A stretch of DNA of 64,000 nucleotides from Gammaproteobacteria bacterium (GCA_016209015.1 JACQWY010000002.1:141622-205621), one strand, 5' to 3'; shown: positions 1 through 7,900, counted from the first letter of the stretch. The notes: generated by a model not told the origin, from the letters alone. Numbers and translations: made by a program.

Positions 1-393
1 GAAGATCCCCGAGAGCAGGAACACCCAGTAGGAGAACGCGTTCAGGCGCGGGAACGCCATGTCGCGCGTGCCGAGCAGCAGCGGCCAGAGATAGTTGCTG
101 AAGCCGGAGAGGATCGGCAGCGCATAGAGGAAGATCATCGTCACGCCGTGCATCGTGAAGAGCTGGTTGTACTCGGCCGGATCGAGCAGCGCCGCGTTCG
201 GCCGCGCGAGCTGCAGGCGCATGATCAGGGCCTCGACGCCGCCGATGACGAGAAACGAGAACGCCGTGACGAGATAGCGGATGCCGATTTCCTTGTGATC
301 GACCGTCGCGAGCCAGCCGACGAGGCCGCGCGGGCGCTCCCACTGCGCATCGAGCCTTCGTCCGAGCTCGTTCGAGCCGACGACCGCTACCAT
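1..393 (-). CDS. ctaD: Cytochrome c oxidase subunit I, N-terminal part (runs off the window)
   Basis: Haem-copper oxidase subunit I, the membrane core that reduces O2 and pumps protons. The first 131 codons are present; the rest lies left of position 1. The start ATG is at 391-393. Residues 32-40 (DHKEIGIRY) are the family's N-terminal signature. TM helices follow, and H82 in FTMHGVTMIF is the expected low-spin haem ligand. It lies 31 bp downstream of a subunit II gene on the same strand, so the two are probably one operon. A second, complete and different oxidase cluster lies at 36-39.5 kb. Identity is secure; the oxidase subtype is not determined. Confidence 0.93.
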   Translation of the reverse strand, partial: MVAVVGSNELGRRLDAQWERPRGLVGWLATVDHKEIGIRYLVTAFSFLVIGGVEALIMRLQLARPNAALLDPAEYNQLFTMHGVTMIFLYALPILSGFSNYLWPLLLGTRDMAFPRLNAFSYWVFLLSGIF

Positions 394-424
394 CGCGCGA
401 CGTCCGAACTGTCCGGCGAAGCGT

Positions 425-1438
425 TCAATGCAGGCGCTCGACGTAGGCCGCGACGCGATCGAGCTCGTCCGCGGGCAGCCCGAGACGCGGCATGCGGCAG
501 CCGGGCTTCAGATCCTGCGGCGCGGCGATCCAGCGCACCAGGTTCACGCGATCGTTCGGCAGCGTGCCGGCGGCGAGCGTGCGCCGCGTCGCGACATGCG
601 TGAGATCGGGCCCGACGATGCCGTGCGCCGTCGTGCCGCGCACGGTGTGACAGGCCGCGCAGCGCGCTTCGAAGTTCGCTGCGCCGGGCAGCGCGCCGAG
701 CGCCTGCGCGTCGGCGTCCGCGGCTTCGCGGGCGAGCCAGGCCTCGAACTGCTCCGCCGGCACGGCGACGACCGTCAGCGCCATGTGCGCATGCTGCAGT
801 CCGCAGTACTCCGCGCAGCGGCCCTGGTAGACACCGGCCTGCGCGGCCTCGAGCCAAGTGACGTTGCGCTGGCCGGGAACGACGTCGAGCTTGCCGCCGA
901 GCTGCGGCACCCAGAACGAGTGGATGACGTCCGGGCTCGTCACCTCGACGCGCACCGGCGCGCCGACCGGCACGTGGATCTCGTTCGCGGTCGTGAAGCC
1001 GGGCGAGCGCGTCGTGCCCTCGTAACGCACTTCCCACCACCATTGATGGCCGACGACGTGAATGCCCGCCGCGACCGTGTTCGGAACGGCGGCGACGGCG
1101 GAGAGCGTGATCAGCGTCCAGACGGTCGCCGCGAACAGCACGATCGCCGAGAGACCGACGCCGACGTAGACGAATTGCATGCCGCCGGCGTCGCGCTGCA
1201 GGACGGGCCGGCCGGCCGCATCGAGCGGCTCCGGACGGCTGCGGAAGATCGCGGCGAGCAGCAGCACGCCGACGATCGCGCACACGAACGATGCGATGAG
1301 GCCGAGTCCCCAGCCGAGCGTCGTGATCGGATCCGCGGCCGGGCCGTAGGTGCGCAGATAGGACAGCGGCGTCGCGATGCCCGCCACCGGCGCGACGGCG
1401 ACGACGAAGGCGATGGCTGTGAGACGGGGCCGCGGCAT
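425..1438 (-). CDS. ctaC: Cytochrome c oxidase subunit II with fused cytochrome c domain
   Basis: Periplasm-facing subunit II, which accepts electrons at a CuA centre. From the chosen start (337 aa) there are hydrophobic segments near residues 6-27, 40-66 and 87-110, then a cupredoxin domain with the CuA loop GRCAEYCGLQHAHM, then a C-terminal cytochrome c domain with CAACH. The fusion is the caa3-type arrangement. An in-frame ATG at 1483 would add 15 residues. Neither start has a clear Shine-Dalgarno, and 1438 was chosen because it places a hydrophobic segment near the N terminus. It is followed by subunit I. It is clearly divergent from the subunit II at 38.4-39.5 kb, so the genome carries two oxidases. 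Confidence 0.9.
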   Translation of the reverse strand: MPRPRLTAIAFVVAVAPVAGIATPLSYLRTYGPAADPITTLGWGLGLIASFVCAIVGVLLLAAIFRSRPEPLDAAGRPVLQRDAGGMQFVYVGVGLSAIVLFAATVWTLITLSAVAAVPNTVAAGIHVVGHQWWWEVRYEGTTRSPGFTTANEIHVPVGAPVRVEVTSPDVIHSFWVPQLGGKLDVVPGQRNVTWLEAAQAGVYQGRCAEYCGLQHAHMALTVVAVPAEQFEAWLAREAADADAQALGALPGAANFEARCAACHTVRGTTAHGIVGPDLTHVATRRTLAAGTLPNDRVNLVRWIAAPQDLKPGCRMPRLGLPADELDRVAAYVERLH

Positions 1439-1620
1439 GGGCAGGGCTCGCGGTGAGAATGCAGCGCGCATCGCAAAGCACATGCCAGCGCAGCGGTCCG
1501 CACCTGCTCGCGATCGGTCGCTCGCGGCTGACCGCCGCGGAAATAGTTACACGTCGGCACGTAATCGTTACGGGCCGTTTCACTCCCGGCTTCCGGTATT
1601 CCGCAGGCTCCGTCATAGGT

Positions 1621-1650
1621 TGTGCCGACGCAGGAGGCGCATCGATCGCG
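1621..1650 (+). repeat. 30-bp dispersed repeat, copy 1
   Basis: This 30-mer, starting TGTGCCGACGCAGGAGGCGC, recurs in inverted orientation at 32732-32761 with 29 of 30 bases identical. It lies in the 327-bp gap between the divergent oxidase and PQQ-dehydrogenase genes. The same gap holds an imperfect dyad TTACACGTCGGCACGTAA at 1547-1564 that could be an operator. Function unknown. Confidence 0.6.
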
Positions 1651-1765
1651 CAATGCAGCCGACGCCGAGCGTCGCGGCTGCACGCACCAGCCTCCGTGCC
1701 ACCACGCTGCCGCTGGCATGCCGCTTGCGGCATCGCCGCCCGTTCGTTCCGCTGCAGTGATCCCC

Positions 1766-3571
1766 ATGCGCCTACCCGTGAGCCCGCTCCTCTCCTGCCT
1801 CGCACTCGCGCCGGCCCTCGCGACCGCCGAGGATCTCGCGGCCACCGCGGCCGACGATGCGCAGTGGATCATGCCGGCGAAGAACTATCAGGCGACGCGT
1901 TACAGCGGGCTCGATCAGATCAACGGCGCGAACGTCGGCCAGCTCACGGTGGCCTGGGAATTCTCGACGGGCGTGCTGCGCGGCCACGAGAGCGCACCGC
2001 TCGTCGTCGGCGACACGATGTACGTCGTCACACCCTGGCCGAATCTGCTCTACGCGCTCGACTTGAATGACGCGGGCGCGATCAAGTGGGTCTACAAACC
2101 GGCACCCGCGCGCCAGGCGCAGGGCGAGGCCTGCTGCGACGTCGTGAACCGCGGTGCGGCGTACGCCGACGGAAAAATCTTCTTCAACACGCTCGACGAC
2201 TACACGATCGCGGTCGATGCGAAGAGCGGAAGAGAGGCGTGGCGCACGCGGCTCGGCGACGTGACGAAGGGCGAGACCATGACGATGGCGCCGCTCGTCG
2301 TCGGCGACCACGTGCTCGTCGGCAACAGCGGCGGCGAGATGGGCGTGCGCGGCTGGCTGGCGGCGCTCGACACCTCGAACGGACACATCGCGTGGCGGGC
2401 GTACAGCACGGGACCGGACGAGGACGTCCGCATCGGCAGCGACTTCGCCGCGCCCTACGCGACCGGCAAGGACCTCGGCGTGTCGACCTGGCCGAAGGAT
2501 GCGTGGCGGAACGGCGGCGGCGCGGTGTGGGGCTGGCTGTCCTACGATCCGGAATCGAAGCTCGTGTACTACGGCACGAGCAATCCCGGACCGTGGAACG
2601 CGAACCAGCGGCCCGGCGACAACGCCTGGACGACGGCGGTCTTCGCGCGCAATCCCGAGACCGGCATGGCGAAGTGGGCGTATCAATACAATCCCCATGA
2701 TCTCTACGACTACGACGGCGTGAACGAGCACGTCGTGCTCGACCTCGACATCGGCGGCCAGCCGCGCAAGGTCATCGTGCACGCCGATCGCAACGGCTAC
2801 ATGTACGTGCTCGATCGCTACACCGGGCGCATCGTCTCCGCCGGGCCCTACGTGCACACGAACACGGTGAACAAAGTCGACACGCAGACCGGCCGGCCCG
2901 AGATGAACGCCACGAAGGACGTGCCCGAGGGTCACACGACGCGCGACATCTGTCCCGCCGCCTCGGGCGGCAAGGACTGGCAGCCGATGGCGTATTCGCC
3001 GCAGACGAAGTGGCTCTACATCCCGCACAACAATCTCTGCATGGACATGGAGACCACGCCCGTCGGCTATCTGCCGGGCACGCCGTTCGTCGGCGCGAAA
3101 GTCGCGATGAAAGCGGGACCGGGCGGCAACCGCGGCAATTTCAGCGCCTGGGATCCCGCGGCCGGCAAACAGATATGGGACATCCAGGAACGCTTTCCGG
3201 TGTGGAGCGGCGCGCTCGCGACCGGCGGCGGCATCGTCTTCTACGGCACGCTCGATCGCTGGTTCAAGGCGGTCGACGCGAAGACCGGGCAGGAGCTGTT
3301 CCGCTTCCGCACGGGCGCAGGCGTGATCGGTCAGCCGATCACGTATCGCGGACCGGACGGGCGGCAATACGTCGCGGTGCTCGCCGGACCCGGCGGCTGG
3401 GCCGGTGCCGCGGTCGCGGGCGATCTCGACACGACCGTGCCCTACGGCGCGCTCGGCTTCGTCGGCGCGATGCGCGACCTCGGCGATCACACCGCGCAGG
3501 GCGGCACGCTGTACGTCTTCGCGCTGCCGCAGGCACCGGCGGCGAAGCTCGCCGCGGGAGCAGCGAAATGA
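1766..3571 (+). CDS. PQQ-dependent alcohol dehydrogenase with lanthanide-type DYD motif
   Basis: Periplasmic quinoprotein alcohol dehydrogenase of the methanol/ethanol dehydrogenase family, 601 aa with a signal peptide (residues 1-21). Seen: the adjacent-cysteine pair C123-C124 in GEACCDVVNRG, metal ligands E191 (GGEMGVRG) and N273 (TSNPGPWN), catalytic D315, and a further Asp at 317 in HDLYDYDGVNE. In this family an Asp two residues after the catalytic Asp marks lanthanide-dependent (XoxF/ExaF/PedH-type) enzymes, while calcium enzymes usually have a small residue there. The start at 1766 gives the signal peptide; the open frame extends upstream to 1622 without sense. The stop overlaps the start of the cytochrome c gene (ATGA), so the two are translationally coupled. 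The substrate is not determinable; ethanol or other primary alcohols are as likely as methanol. Confidence 0.92.
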   Translation: MRLPVSPLLSCLALAPALATAEDLAATAADDAQWIMPAKNYQATRYSGLDQINGANVGQLTVAWEFSTGVLRGHESAPLVVGDTMYVVTPWPNLLYALDLNDAGAIKWVYKPAPARQAQGEACCDVVNRGAAYADGKIFFNTLDDYTIAVDAKSGREAWRTRLGDVTKGETMTMAPLVVGDHVLVGNSGGEMGVRGWLAALDTSNGHIAWRAYSTGPDEDVRIGSDFAAPYATGKDLGVSTWPKDAWRNGGGAVWGWLSYDPESKLVYYGTSNPGPWNANQRPGDNAWTTAVFARNPETGMAKWAYQYNPHDLYDYDGVNEHVVLDLDIGGQPRKVIVHADRNGYMYVLDRYTGRIVSAGPYVHTNTVNKVDTQTGRPEMNATKDVPEGHTTRDICPAASGGKDWQPMAYSPQTKWLYIPHNNLCMDMETTPVGYLPGTPFVGAKVAMKAGPGGNRGNFSAWDPAAGKQIWDIQERFPVWSGALATGGGIVFYGTLDRWFKAVDAKTGQELFRFRTGAGVIGQPITYRGPDGRQYVAVLAGPGGWAGAAVAGDLDTTVPYGALGFVGAMRDLGDHTAQGGTLYVFALPQAPAAKLAAGAAK

Positions 3572-3999
3572 ACGCGCGCCACGCCGCCGCCTTACTGGGC
3601 CTCCTGACGGCGCTCGCCGCGCAGGGCGCGGACGACGAGCCCGCGATCACGACGGACGTCGTCGCCGCGTTCCGCGCCGCGGTCGGCGGCTTCCGCATCG
3701 GCGGCGACGTCGGCCCGAACGTCGCCAATCCGTATGCGAACGATCCGGACGCGGTCGTGCAGGGCCGCACGCTCTTCAACGAAATGAACTGCAGCGGCTG
3801 CCACGCGGCCGAAGGGGGCGGCGGCATGGGCCCGCCGCTCAGTGACAAACAATGGATCTACGGTGGCGAGCCGGCGAACGTGTTCATGTCGATCTGGCAA
3901 GGCCGTCCGAACGGCATGCCGTCGTTCCAGAACATCGGCAGCGAGGCGATATGGCGGCTCGTCGCTTACGTCAGGACGCTCGATACACAACCGCGCTGA
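3568..3999 (+). CDS. Periplasmic c-type cytochrome, partner of the PQQ dehydrogenase
   Basis: A 143-aa monohaem cytochrome c with a signal peptide (residues 1-20), a haem attachment site C75-SGC-H79, and a C-terminal Met-ligand region GMPSF. It starts inside the stop of the PQQ dehydrogenase (ATGA overlap), which supports a role as its electron acceptor, like cytochrome cL or c550 of quinoprotein alcohol dehydrogenases. Onward transfer to the oxidase encoded just upstream is an inference. Confidence 0.88.
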   Translation: MNARHAAALLGLLTALAAQGADDEPAITTDVVAAFRAAVGGFRIGGDVGPNVANPYANDPDAVVQGRTLFNEMNCSGCHAAEGGGGMGPPLSDKQWIYGGEPANVFMSIWQGRPNGMPSFQNIGSEAIWRLVAYVRTLDTQPR

Positions 4000-4046
4000 G
4001 CGATCAGCGCGCGATCTTCTTCTTCCTCAGACGGAGGCGCTCCCGG

Positions 4047-4463
4047 ATGAAGCACACGCTCACGCTCGACGAAGCGCGGGCCGCGATCGACGCGGGCTGC
4101 AAGGCCGCGCGCGAGATCGGCGTCGCGATGAACATCGCGCTCGTCGACGCCGGCAACAACCTGCTCGCGTTCGTGCGCATGGACGGCGCCTGGCTCGGCA
4201 GCATCGACATCGTGCAGAACAAGGCCTACACCGCGCGCGCCTTCGATCAACCGACGAAGCAGCTCGGCGCGATGGCCGAGCCCGGCGAACCGCTCTACGG
4301 CATCCAGGACACGAACCGCGGGCGCATCGTGATCTTCGCGGGCGGCGTGCCGGTGAAGCGCGGCAACGCGGTCGTGGGCGCCGTCGGCGTGAGCGGCGGA
4401 CGTCCGGATCAGGATCAGAAAGTCGCGGAGGCCGCCGCGGCGGCGATCACGCCGGGCGGGTGA
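4047..4463 (+). CDS. GlcG/HbpS family (DUF336) protein
   Basis: A 138-aa single-domain protein of the GlcG/HbpS family, recognisable from the N-terminal helix (LDEARAAIDAGCKAAREIG), the NIALVDAGNNLLAFVRMDGA strand block and the C-terminal AVGVSGG turn. There is no signal peptide. The Shine-Dalgarno ACGGAGG lies about 10 nt before the ATG. It is 47 bp downstream of the cytochrome c gene on the same strand. Members of this family often sit beside PQQ alcohol dehydrogenases and glycolate genes, but their biochemical role is unclear; some bind haem. The 3' end overlaps the convergent YihY gene by 17 bp. Confidence 0.85.
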   Translation: MKHTLTLDEARAAIDAGCKAAREIGVAMNIALVDAGNNLLAFVRMDGAWLGSIDIVQNKAYTARAFDQPTKQLGAMAEPGEPLYGIQDTNRGRIVIFAGGVPVKRGNAVVGAVGVSGGRPDQDQKVAEAAAAAITPGG

Positions 4464-5322
4464 GAGCGCTCGCGCCGCGGCGCGAGCCGTGGCGCTCCGC
4501 ATAGACCCGCGTGAACTCCGCGCCGAACAGGAAGAGCTGCGCGGAGTAGTAGACCCACACCATGATGACGACGAGCGAGCCGGCGGCGCCGAAGCCGTTC
4601 GCGATCCCGCTGCGACCGAGGTAGGCGCCGATCGCCGCCTTGCCGAGCGCAAACAGGAGCGCCGTGAACAGCGCGCCGATCCAGACGTCGTGCCAGGCGA
4701 CACGCACGCGCGGCAGGAGCTTGTAGATGACCGCGAAGAGCGCCGTCGTCACCGCGAGCGAGACCGCGAAGTTCGCGATTGCGAGCACGACGGCCTCGGC
4801 GCCGAGCCAGCCGCCCCACCAGCGTCCGAACGCCGCGAGCGCGGCGTTGATCGCGAGCGAGACGAGCAGCAGGAACGCGAGCGCGAGCACGACACCGAAA
4901 GACAGCACGCGTGCCCGCACGAGCGTGAACAGCCCGCTGCCCCGCGCGGGCGGCGCGCGCCACACGCGATCCATGTCCGACTGCAGCTCCGCGAACACGC
5001 TCGTCGCGCCGATCAGCAGCGTGACCACGCCGACCAGGAAGCCGAGCGCGTTCGAGCCGAAATCGCCGGCGTGTGAGAGCAGTCCCCGCACCGCGTCCTC
5101 GCCGCCCGCACCCGCGAGCCCGCCCACCGCGGCGACGACCTCGCCTTCCGCGGCGTCACGGCCGAACAGCAGACCGGCGAGCGAGATCACGATCAGCAGC
5201 AGCGGTGCGAGCGAGAACGCCGCGTAGTACGACAGCGCCGCGCCCATGCTCGAGACCTGGTCCGACTGCCAGGCAGCCGCCGCTTCGCGCAGGAGCTGCC
5301 ACGCTGCGCCCGCCTGCCGCAT
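4447..5322 (-). CDS. YihY/virulence factor BrkB family inner-membrane protein
   Basis: A 291-aa integral membrane protein with about six TM helices. The family signature SSMGAALSYYAAFSLAPLLL is near the N terminus, with later segments ATSVFAELQSDMDRVW and a C-terminal VYYSAQLFLFGAEFTRVYAE typical of YihY/BrkB (formerly called RNase BN in error). The function of the family is not established. The open frame extends to 5415, but the added residues are Arg-rich and sense-poor, so the Met at 5322 was chosen. Confidence 0.85.
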   Translation of the reverse strand: MRQAGAAWQLLREAAAAWQSDQVSSMGAALSYYAAFSLAPLLLIVISLAGLLFGRDAAEGEVVAAVGGLAGAGGEDAVRGLLSHAGDFGSNALGFLVGVVTLLIGATSVFAELQSDMDRVWRAPPARGSGLFTLVRARVLSFGVVLALAFLLLVSLAINAALAAFGRWWGGWLGAEAVVLAIANFAVSLAVTTALFAVIYKLLPRVRVAWHDVWIGALFTALLFALGKAAIGAYLGRSGIANGFGAAGSLVVIMVWVYYSAQLFLFGAEFTRVYAERHGSRRGASALTRPA

Positions 5323-5329
5323 CGCGCCG

Positions 5330-5701
5330 CTAACGGCCCGAGGACGATGTGCCCTGGCTCGCGGGCGCGTCACCCGACGCGTTGCCCGTCGCGCCGGCCG
5401 CGCGATTGTATTCATCGGTGCTGAGGAAGCCGTCGCCGTTCGTGTCGGCGCGTTCGAAATCGATGCTGTGGCCTTTCGCGCCTTTGAGCTCCGAGTCGCT
5501 CAGCCGTCCGTCCTTGTTGCGATCGAGCATGTCGAAGCTCGAACCCTCGTGCGCCTTCTCGCCGGTGCGCGAGGCCTCGTCGACTGCAGCCGGCGGCGCA
5601 TCACGCGTCCCGCTGCCCGCAGTGTCACCGGGAACGCCGCCGACGCCGACGGCGAAGACGAGTGGAGAGAACGCGAACAACAGCAGGGCATGCATACGCA
5701 T
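5330..5701 (-). CDS. Secreted EF-hand calcium-binding protein
   Basis: A 123-aa protein with a signal peptide (residues 1-20) and two canonical EF-hand loops: DRNKDGRLSDSE (60-71) and DTNGDGFLSTDE (86-97). Positions 1, 3, 5 and 12 of each loop are Asp, Asn or Glu, so both should bind Ca2+. The tail is low-complexity Ser/Gly/Ala. Shine-Dalgarno GAGGAG lies about 8 nt before the chosen ATG. It is separated from the downstream YihY gene by 7 bp and may be co-transcribed with it. Likely periplasmic; role unknown. Confidence 0.82.
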   Translation of the reverse strand: MRMHALLLFAFSPLVFAVGVGGVPGDTAGSGTRDAPPAAVDEASRTGEKAHEGSSFDMLDRNKDGRLSDSELKGAKGHSIDFERADTNGDGFLSTDEYNRAAGATGNASGDAPASQGTSSSGR

Positions 5702-6160
5702 GGGACGACTCCTCGATCGCGCGACGTGCGCTTCATCGTGCGTCGAGCAACGGACGTGCCAGAGACCGGCGACGCGACGGCAGATCCCAGAGACGCCGGG
5801 CCGCGAACCCGGATCGTCCTGCGCCGGCAAGACCCGCGGACGTCCGGAAAAAAAGTCCGGCACCCTAGTCCCCAACATAAGTGCATGCTGTAGGACGATG
5901 CCTCGACATGCGCGTTGGACGACCGCTGTCACGACTCGGCAGTTAGCTGTTTTTCCCGTAAAAATGAGCGTTTTTACAAATTCACGAACTTGTGTGACGG
6001 GCACTGCGGATCGTGTTCACGGCGTTTGAACGCACGGCGGCGCTTCCCTAGTTTGCCCCGGCGGTCGCGGAATTCCTGAGCCGTCGATCGCAACCACGTC
6101 GCGTGCCGCCGCACGAGCGGCGGTCGCGAACCCGCCAAGACTATCGAGGAGTACTCGTCT
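5702..6160. other. Intergenic region with a candidate dyad upstream of the VPIPM-CTERM gene
   Basis: No gene seen. The stretch at 5930-6000 is A/T-rich against its surroundings and holds the dyad GTAAAAA-TGAGCG-TTTTTAC (5958-5977), followed by the imperfect palindrome TCACGAACTTGTGTGA. This is the most promoter- or operator-like part of the divergent gap between the EF-hand and VPIPM-CTERM genes. No protein can be assigned to the sites. Confidence 0.4.
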
Positions 6161-6799
6161 ATGAAAACATCTCTCGTCGCACGCCAGGCGCCGCTGCGAT
6201 ATCTGTTGGGCTCCGCCCTCGCCGCGTCGGCGCTGATCGCTTCCGGCAACGTCAGCGCATCGCCCGTCATCACAGGATTCCAATTGCTGGATGGCACCGC
6301 AGGCACGCTCGACAGCGCCATGGTCAACAACCTGCTGAACACGGTGGATATCTCGAAGTCGTTCGAGACGGTCAACCCGATGACGATGCGTCTCACGGTC
6401 GGACACGGCACCGGCAGCGGTGGGCCGTTCGCGTTCACGGAGACCATCAACAACATGACCGGCAAGGAGTGGTCCGACTATCACATCTCGCTCGCGAACG
6501 CCCCGAACGGGGTCGGGTTCAACAATTTCGCGAACTCGACGATGGGCGGCTTCACGCTCGACCCGGCGCCCGCGAGCGGCTCGGACAAGCTGAACTTCAC
6601 GGGCTCGCTCGCGGCCGCCGCGACGGGCACGGCGAACTTCCTGCTCAGCCTCACCGATCCCGGCAATGGCAACAGCTACACGCTCGACATCACCCAGACG
6701 CCGACGACGGCGGCCGTGCCGATCCCGATGGCCGGCTGGCTGTTCGGTTCGGGCCTGATGGCTCTCGGCGGCGCGCTGCGTCGGAAGGTCGAGGCCTGA
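6161..6799 (+). CDS. Secreted protein with VPxP-CTERM (exosortase) sorting signal
   Basis: A 212-aa exported protein: signal peptide (1-33), a Ser/Thr/Asn/Gly-rich extracellular domain without Cys, and a C-terminal sorting module starting near residue 186 (VPIPMAGWLFGSGLMALG, then Arg-Arg-Lys). This matches the VPLPA/PEP-CTERM tripartite pattern: Pro-containing motif, TM helix, basic tail. Such proteins are processed by an exosortase; none is in the window. Shine-Dalgarno GAGGAG lies 11-16 nt before the ATG. Flanked downstream by a strong hairpin. The central domain is not one I recognise; Asn and Thr richness suggests a surface or matrix role, which is inference. Confidence 0.85.
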   Translation: MKTSLVARQAPLRYLLGSALAASALIASGNVSASPVITGFQLLDGTAGTLDSAMVNNLLNTVDISKSFETVNPMTMRLTVGHGTGSGGPFAFTETINNMTGKEWSDYHISLANAPNGVGFNNFANSTMGGFTLDPAPASGSDKLNFTGSLAAAATGTANFLLSLTDPGNGNSYTLDITQTPTTAAVPIPMAGWLFGSGLMALGGALRRKVEA

Positions 6800-6815
6800 G
6801 GGTTACCCTGGCCTC

Positions 6816-6895
6816 ATGAATGCCGGCACTCGCGTGCCGGCATTCATGCGCATGGCGGTCCGGGACGCGAGTGCCGCGGCCGCCAGTTTTTTTTC
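6816..6895 (+). terminator. Strong hairpin(s) and T-run after the VPIPM-CTERM gene
   Basis: A perfect 14-bp stem (6816-6829 with 6834-6847, arm ATGAATGCCGGCAC) closes on a 4-nt loop 17 bp after the stop codon. A second, weaker stem (TGGCGG ... CCGCCA) is followed by eight T at 6887-6894. The two together look like a composite terminator. The first hairpin alone lacks a T-run and could instead protect the mRNA 3' end. Confidence 0.7.
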
Positions 6896-6896
6896 G

Positions 6897-7842
6897 GGTT
6901 CTTCTCGAGACTGCGGGGTCTGTCGACGCCTCCCGCCGAGGCTGATCTCTCAAAATTTCGGGGACACGATACTTGATTGATTCGGTTTCGATGATTGGTC
7001 ATCGAGGAAGCATGTCGGCCGAATCAAGTTTCGTGTCCCCGAAATTTCCCGAAATTTTTCGAGGCTGATCTTTGTCGCCCTCGCGCAGGCGAGGGCCCAG
7101 GCGGTGACCCATGGCATGCGCAGTGAACCGCGGGCTCGCCGCGCCGCACTGGCAATCTGCTCTCGCCCCGCGGCTCGACCGCGGCGCCGGGGCTGAACGA
7201 CTGGGCCCTCGCCTGCGCGAGGGCGACGCGTAGGAAATGCGCGCCGCGGTGTACCGAGGACAGTCCCGCAGTTCGGAGACGAACCAAAAGAGATGGCGGT
7301 TCTCCAGACTGCGGGGTCAATCGACGCATTCCGCCTCGGCTGAGCTTCGTCGCCCTCGCGCAGGCGAGGGCCCAGCCGGCGACCCATGGCACGCGCAGTG
7401 AACCTCGGCGATTCGAACGCGCCGCGCTGGTCATCTGCACTCGACCCGCGGTTCGACCTCGACGCCGGGGCTGAGCGACTGGCCCTCGCCTGCGCGAGGG
7501 CGACACGTGGGAAATACGCGCCGCGGCGTACCGAGTAACAGTCCCGCAGTTCAGAGACGAACCAAAAGAGATGGTTCTTCTCCAGACTGCCGCGTCAGTC
7601 GATGCATTCCGCCTCGGCTGATCTTCGTCGCCCTCGCGCAGGCGAGGGCCCAGCCGGTGACCCATGGCACGCGCAGTGAACTTCGGGCATTCGAGAGATC
7701 CGTTACGCACCGCGCTCGTCTTCTGCGCGGGCCCCACGGTTCGACCTCGACGCCGGGTTGAACGACTGGGCCCTCGCCTGCGCGAGGGCGACCAGTGGGA
7801 AATCCGCGCCGCGGTGTACCGAGGAACAGTCCCACAGCCCGG
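6897..7842 (-). repeat. Tandem array of three ~270-bp palindromic repeat units (locus A)
   Basis: Three units, about 6897-7285 (enlarged by an insertion), 7298-7563 and 7573-7842, with a period near 275 bp. Each begins GGTTCTTCTCCAGACTGCGG and ends in an inverted imperfect copy (CAGTTCGGAGACGAACC). Each also contains two internal arms of about 25 bp in opposite orientation, each arm itself a hairpin with core CCCTCGCGCAGGCGAGGG. The units are separated by short linkers (AAAAGAGATGG). The same element occurs at 29.7-30.2 kb and 59.0-59.3 kb in the other orientation. Long open frames across the array are Arg/Pro-rich and shift between copies, so it is non-coding. It is best described as a MITE- or BIME-like dispersed element. 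Confidence 0.88.
6953..7047. mobile_element. 95-bp MITE with 26-bp terminal inverted repeats, nested in the first repeat unit
   Basis: The ends 6953-6978 and 7022-7047 are inverted repeats with one mismatch (outer part AAATTTCGGGGACACGA). The interior holds a smaller hairpin GATGA-TTGG-TCATC. The sequence GAGGCTGATCT occurs on both sides (6939-6949 and 7061-7071), consistent with a target duplication or with slippage in the host repeat. The low GC of the ends differs from the surroundings. The motif GGGGACACGATACTTGATT resembles repeats I associate with REP-associated tyrosine transposases; that link is from memory. No transposase is present. Confidence 0.72.
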
Positions 7843-7881
7843 AAAAAAAAACGGGCCGGAGCGCTCACACGCCGCGGCCCG
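7843..7881 (-). terminator. Rho-independent terminator of the HU gene
   Basis: Read on the reverse strand, a 7-bp GC stem (CGGGCCG with CGGCCCG, forward 7852-7858 and 7875-7881) is followed by nine T (forward A-run 7843-7851). It lies 20 bp after the HU stop codon and also marks the edge of the repeat array. Confidence 0.85.
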
Positions 7882-7900
7882 CTCATGCGAAGGCGATCGC

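Noticed and set aside
5958-5977. GTAAAAA-TGAGCG-TTTTTAC as a terminator of the EF-hand gene
   Set aside because: It lies upstream of both flanking genes (divergent), so it cannot terminate either; more likely an operator or promoter structure.
7072-7660. Regularly spaced palindromes at 7074, 7349 and 7627 as a CRISPR array
   Set aside because: The spacing of about 275 bp is far too long, and the intervening sequence is conserved between units rather than unique.
7024-7737. 237-codon reverse frame inside the repeat array (proteins like RLREGDEDQPRRNAS)
   Set aside because: Such frames recur at loci B and C only because the repeat recurs; the frames shift between copies and composition is not protein-like.
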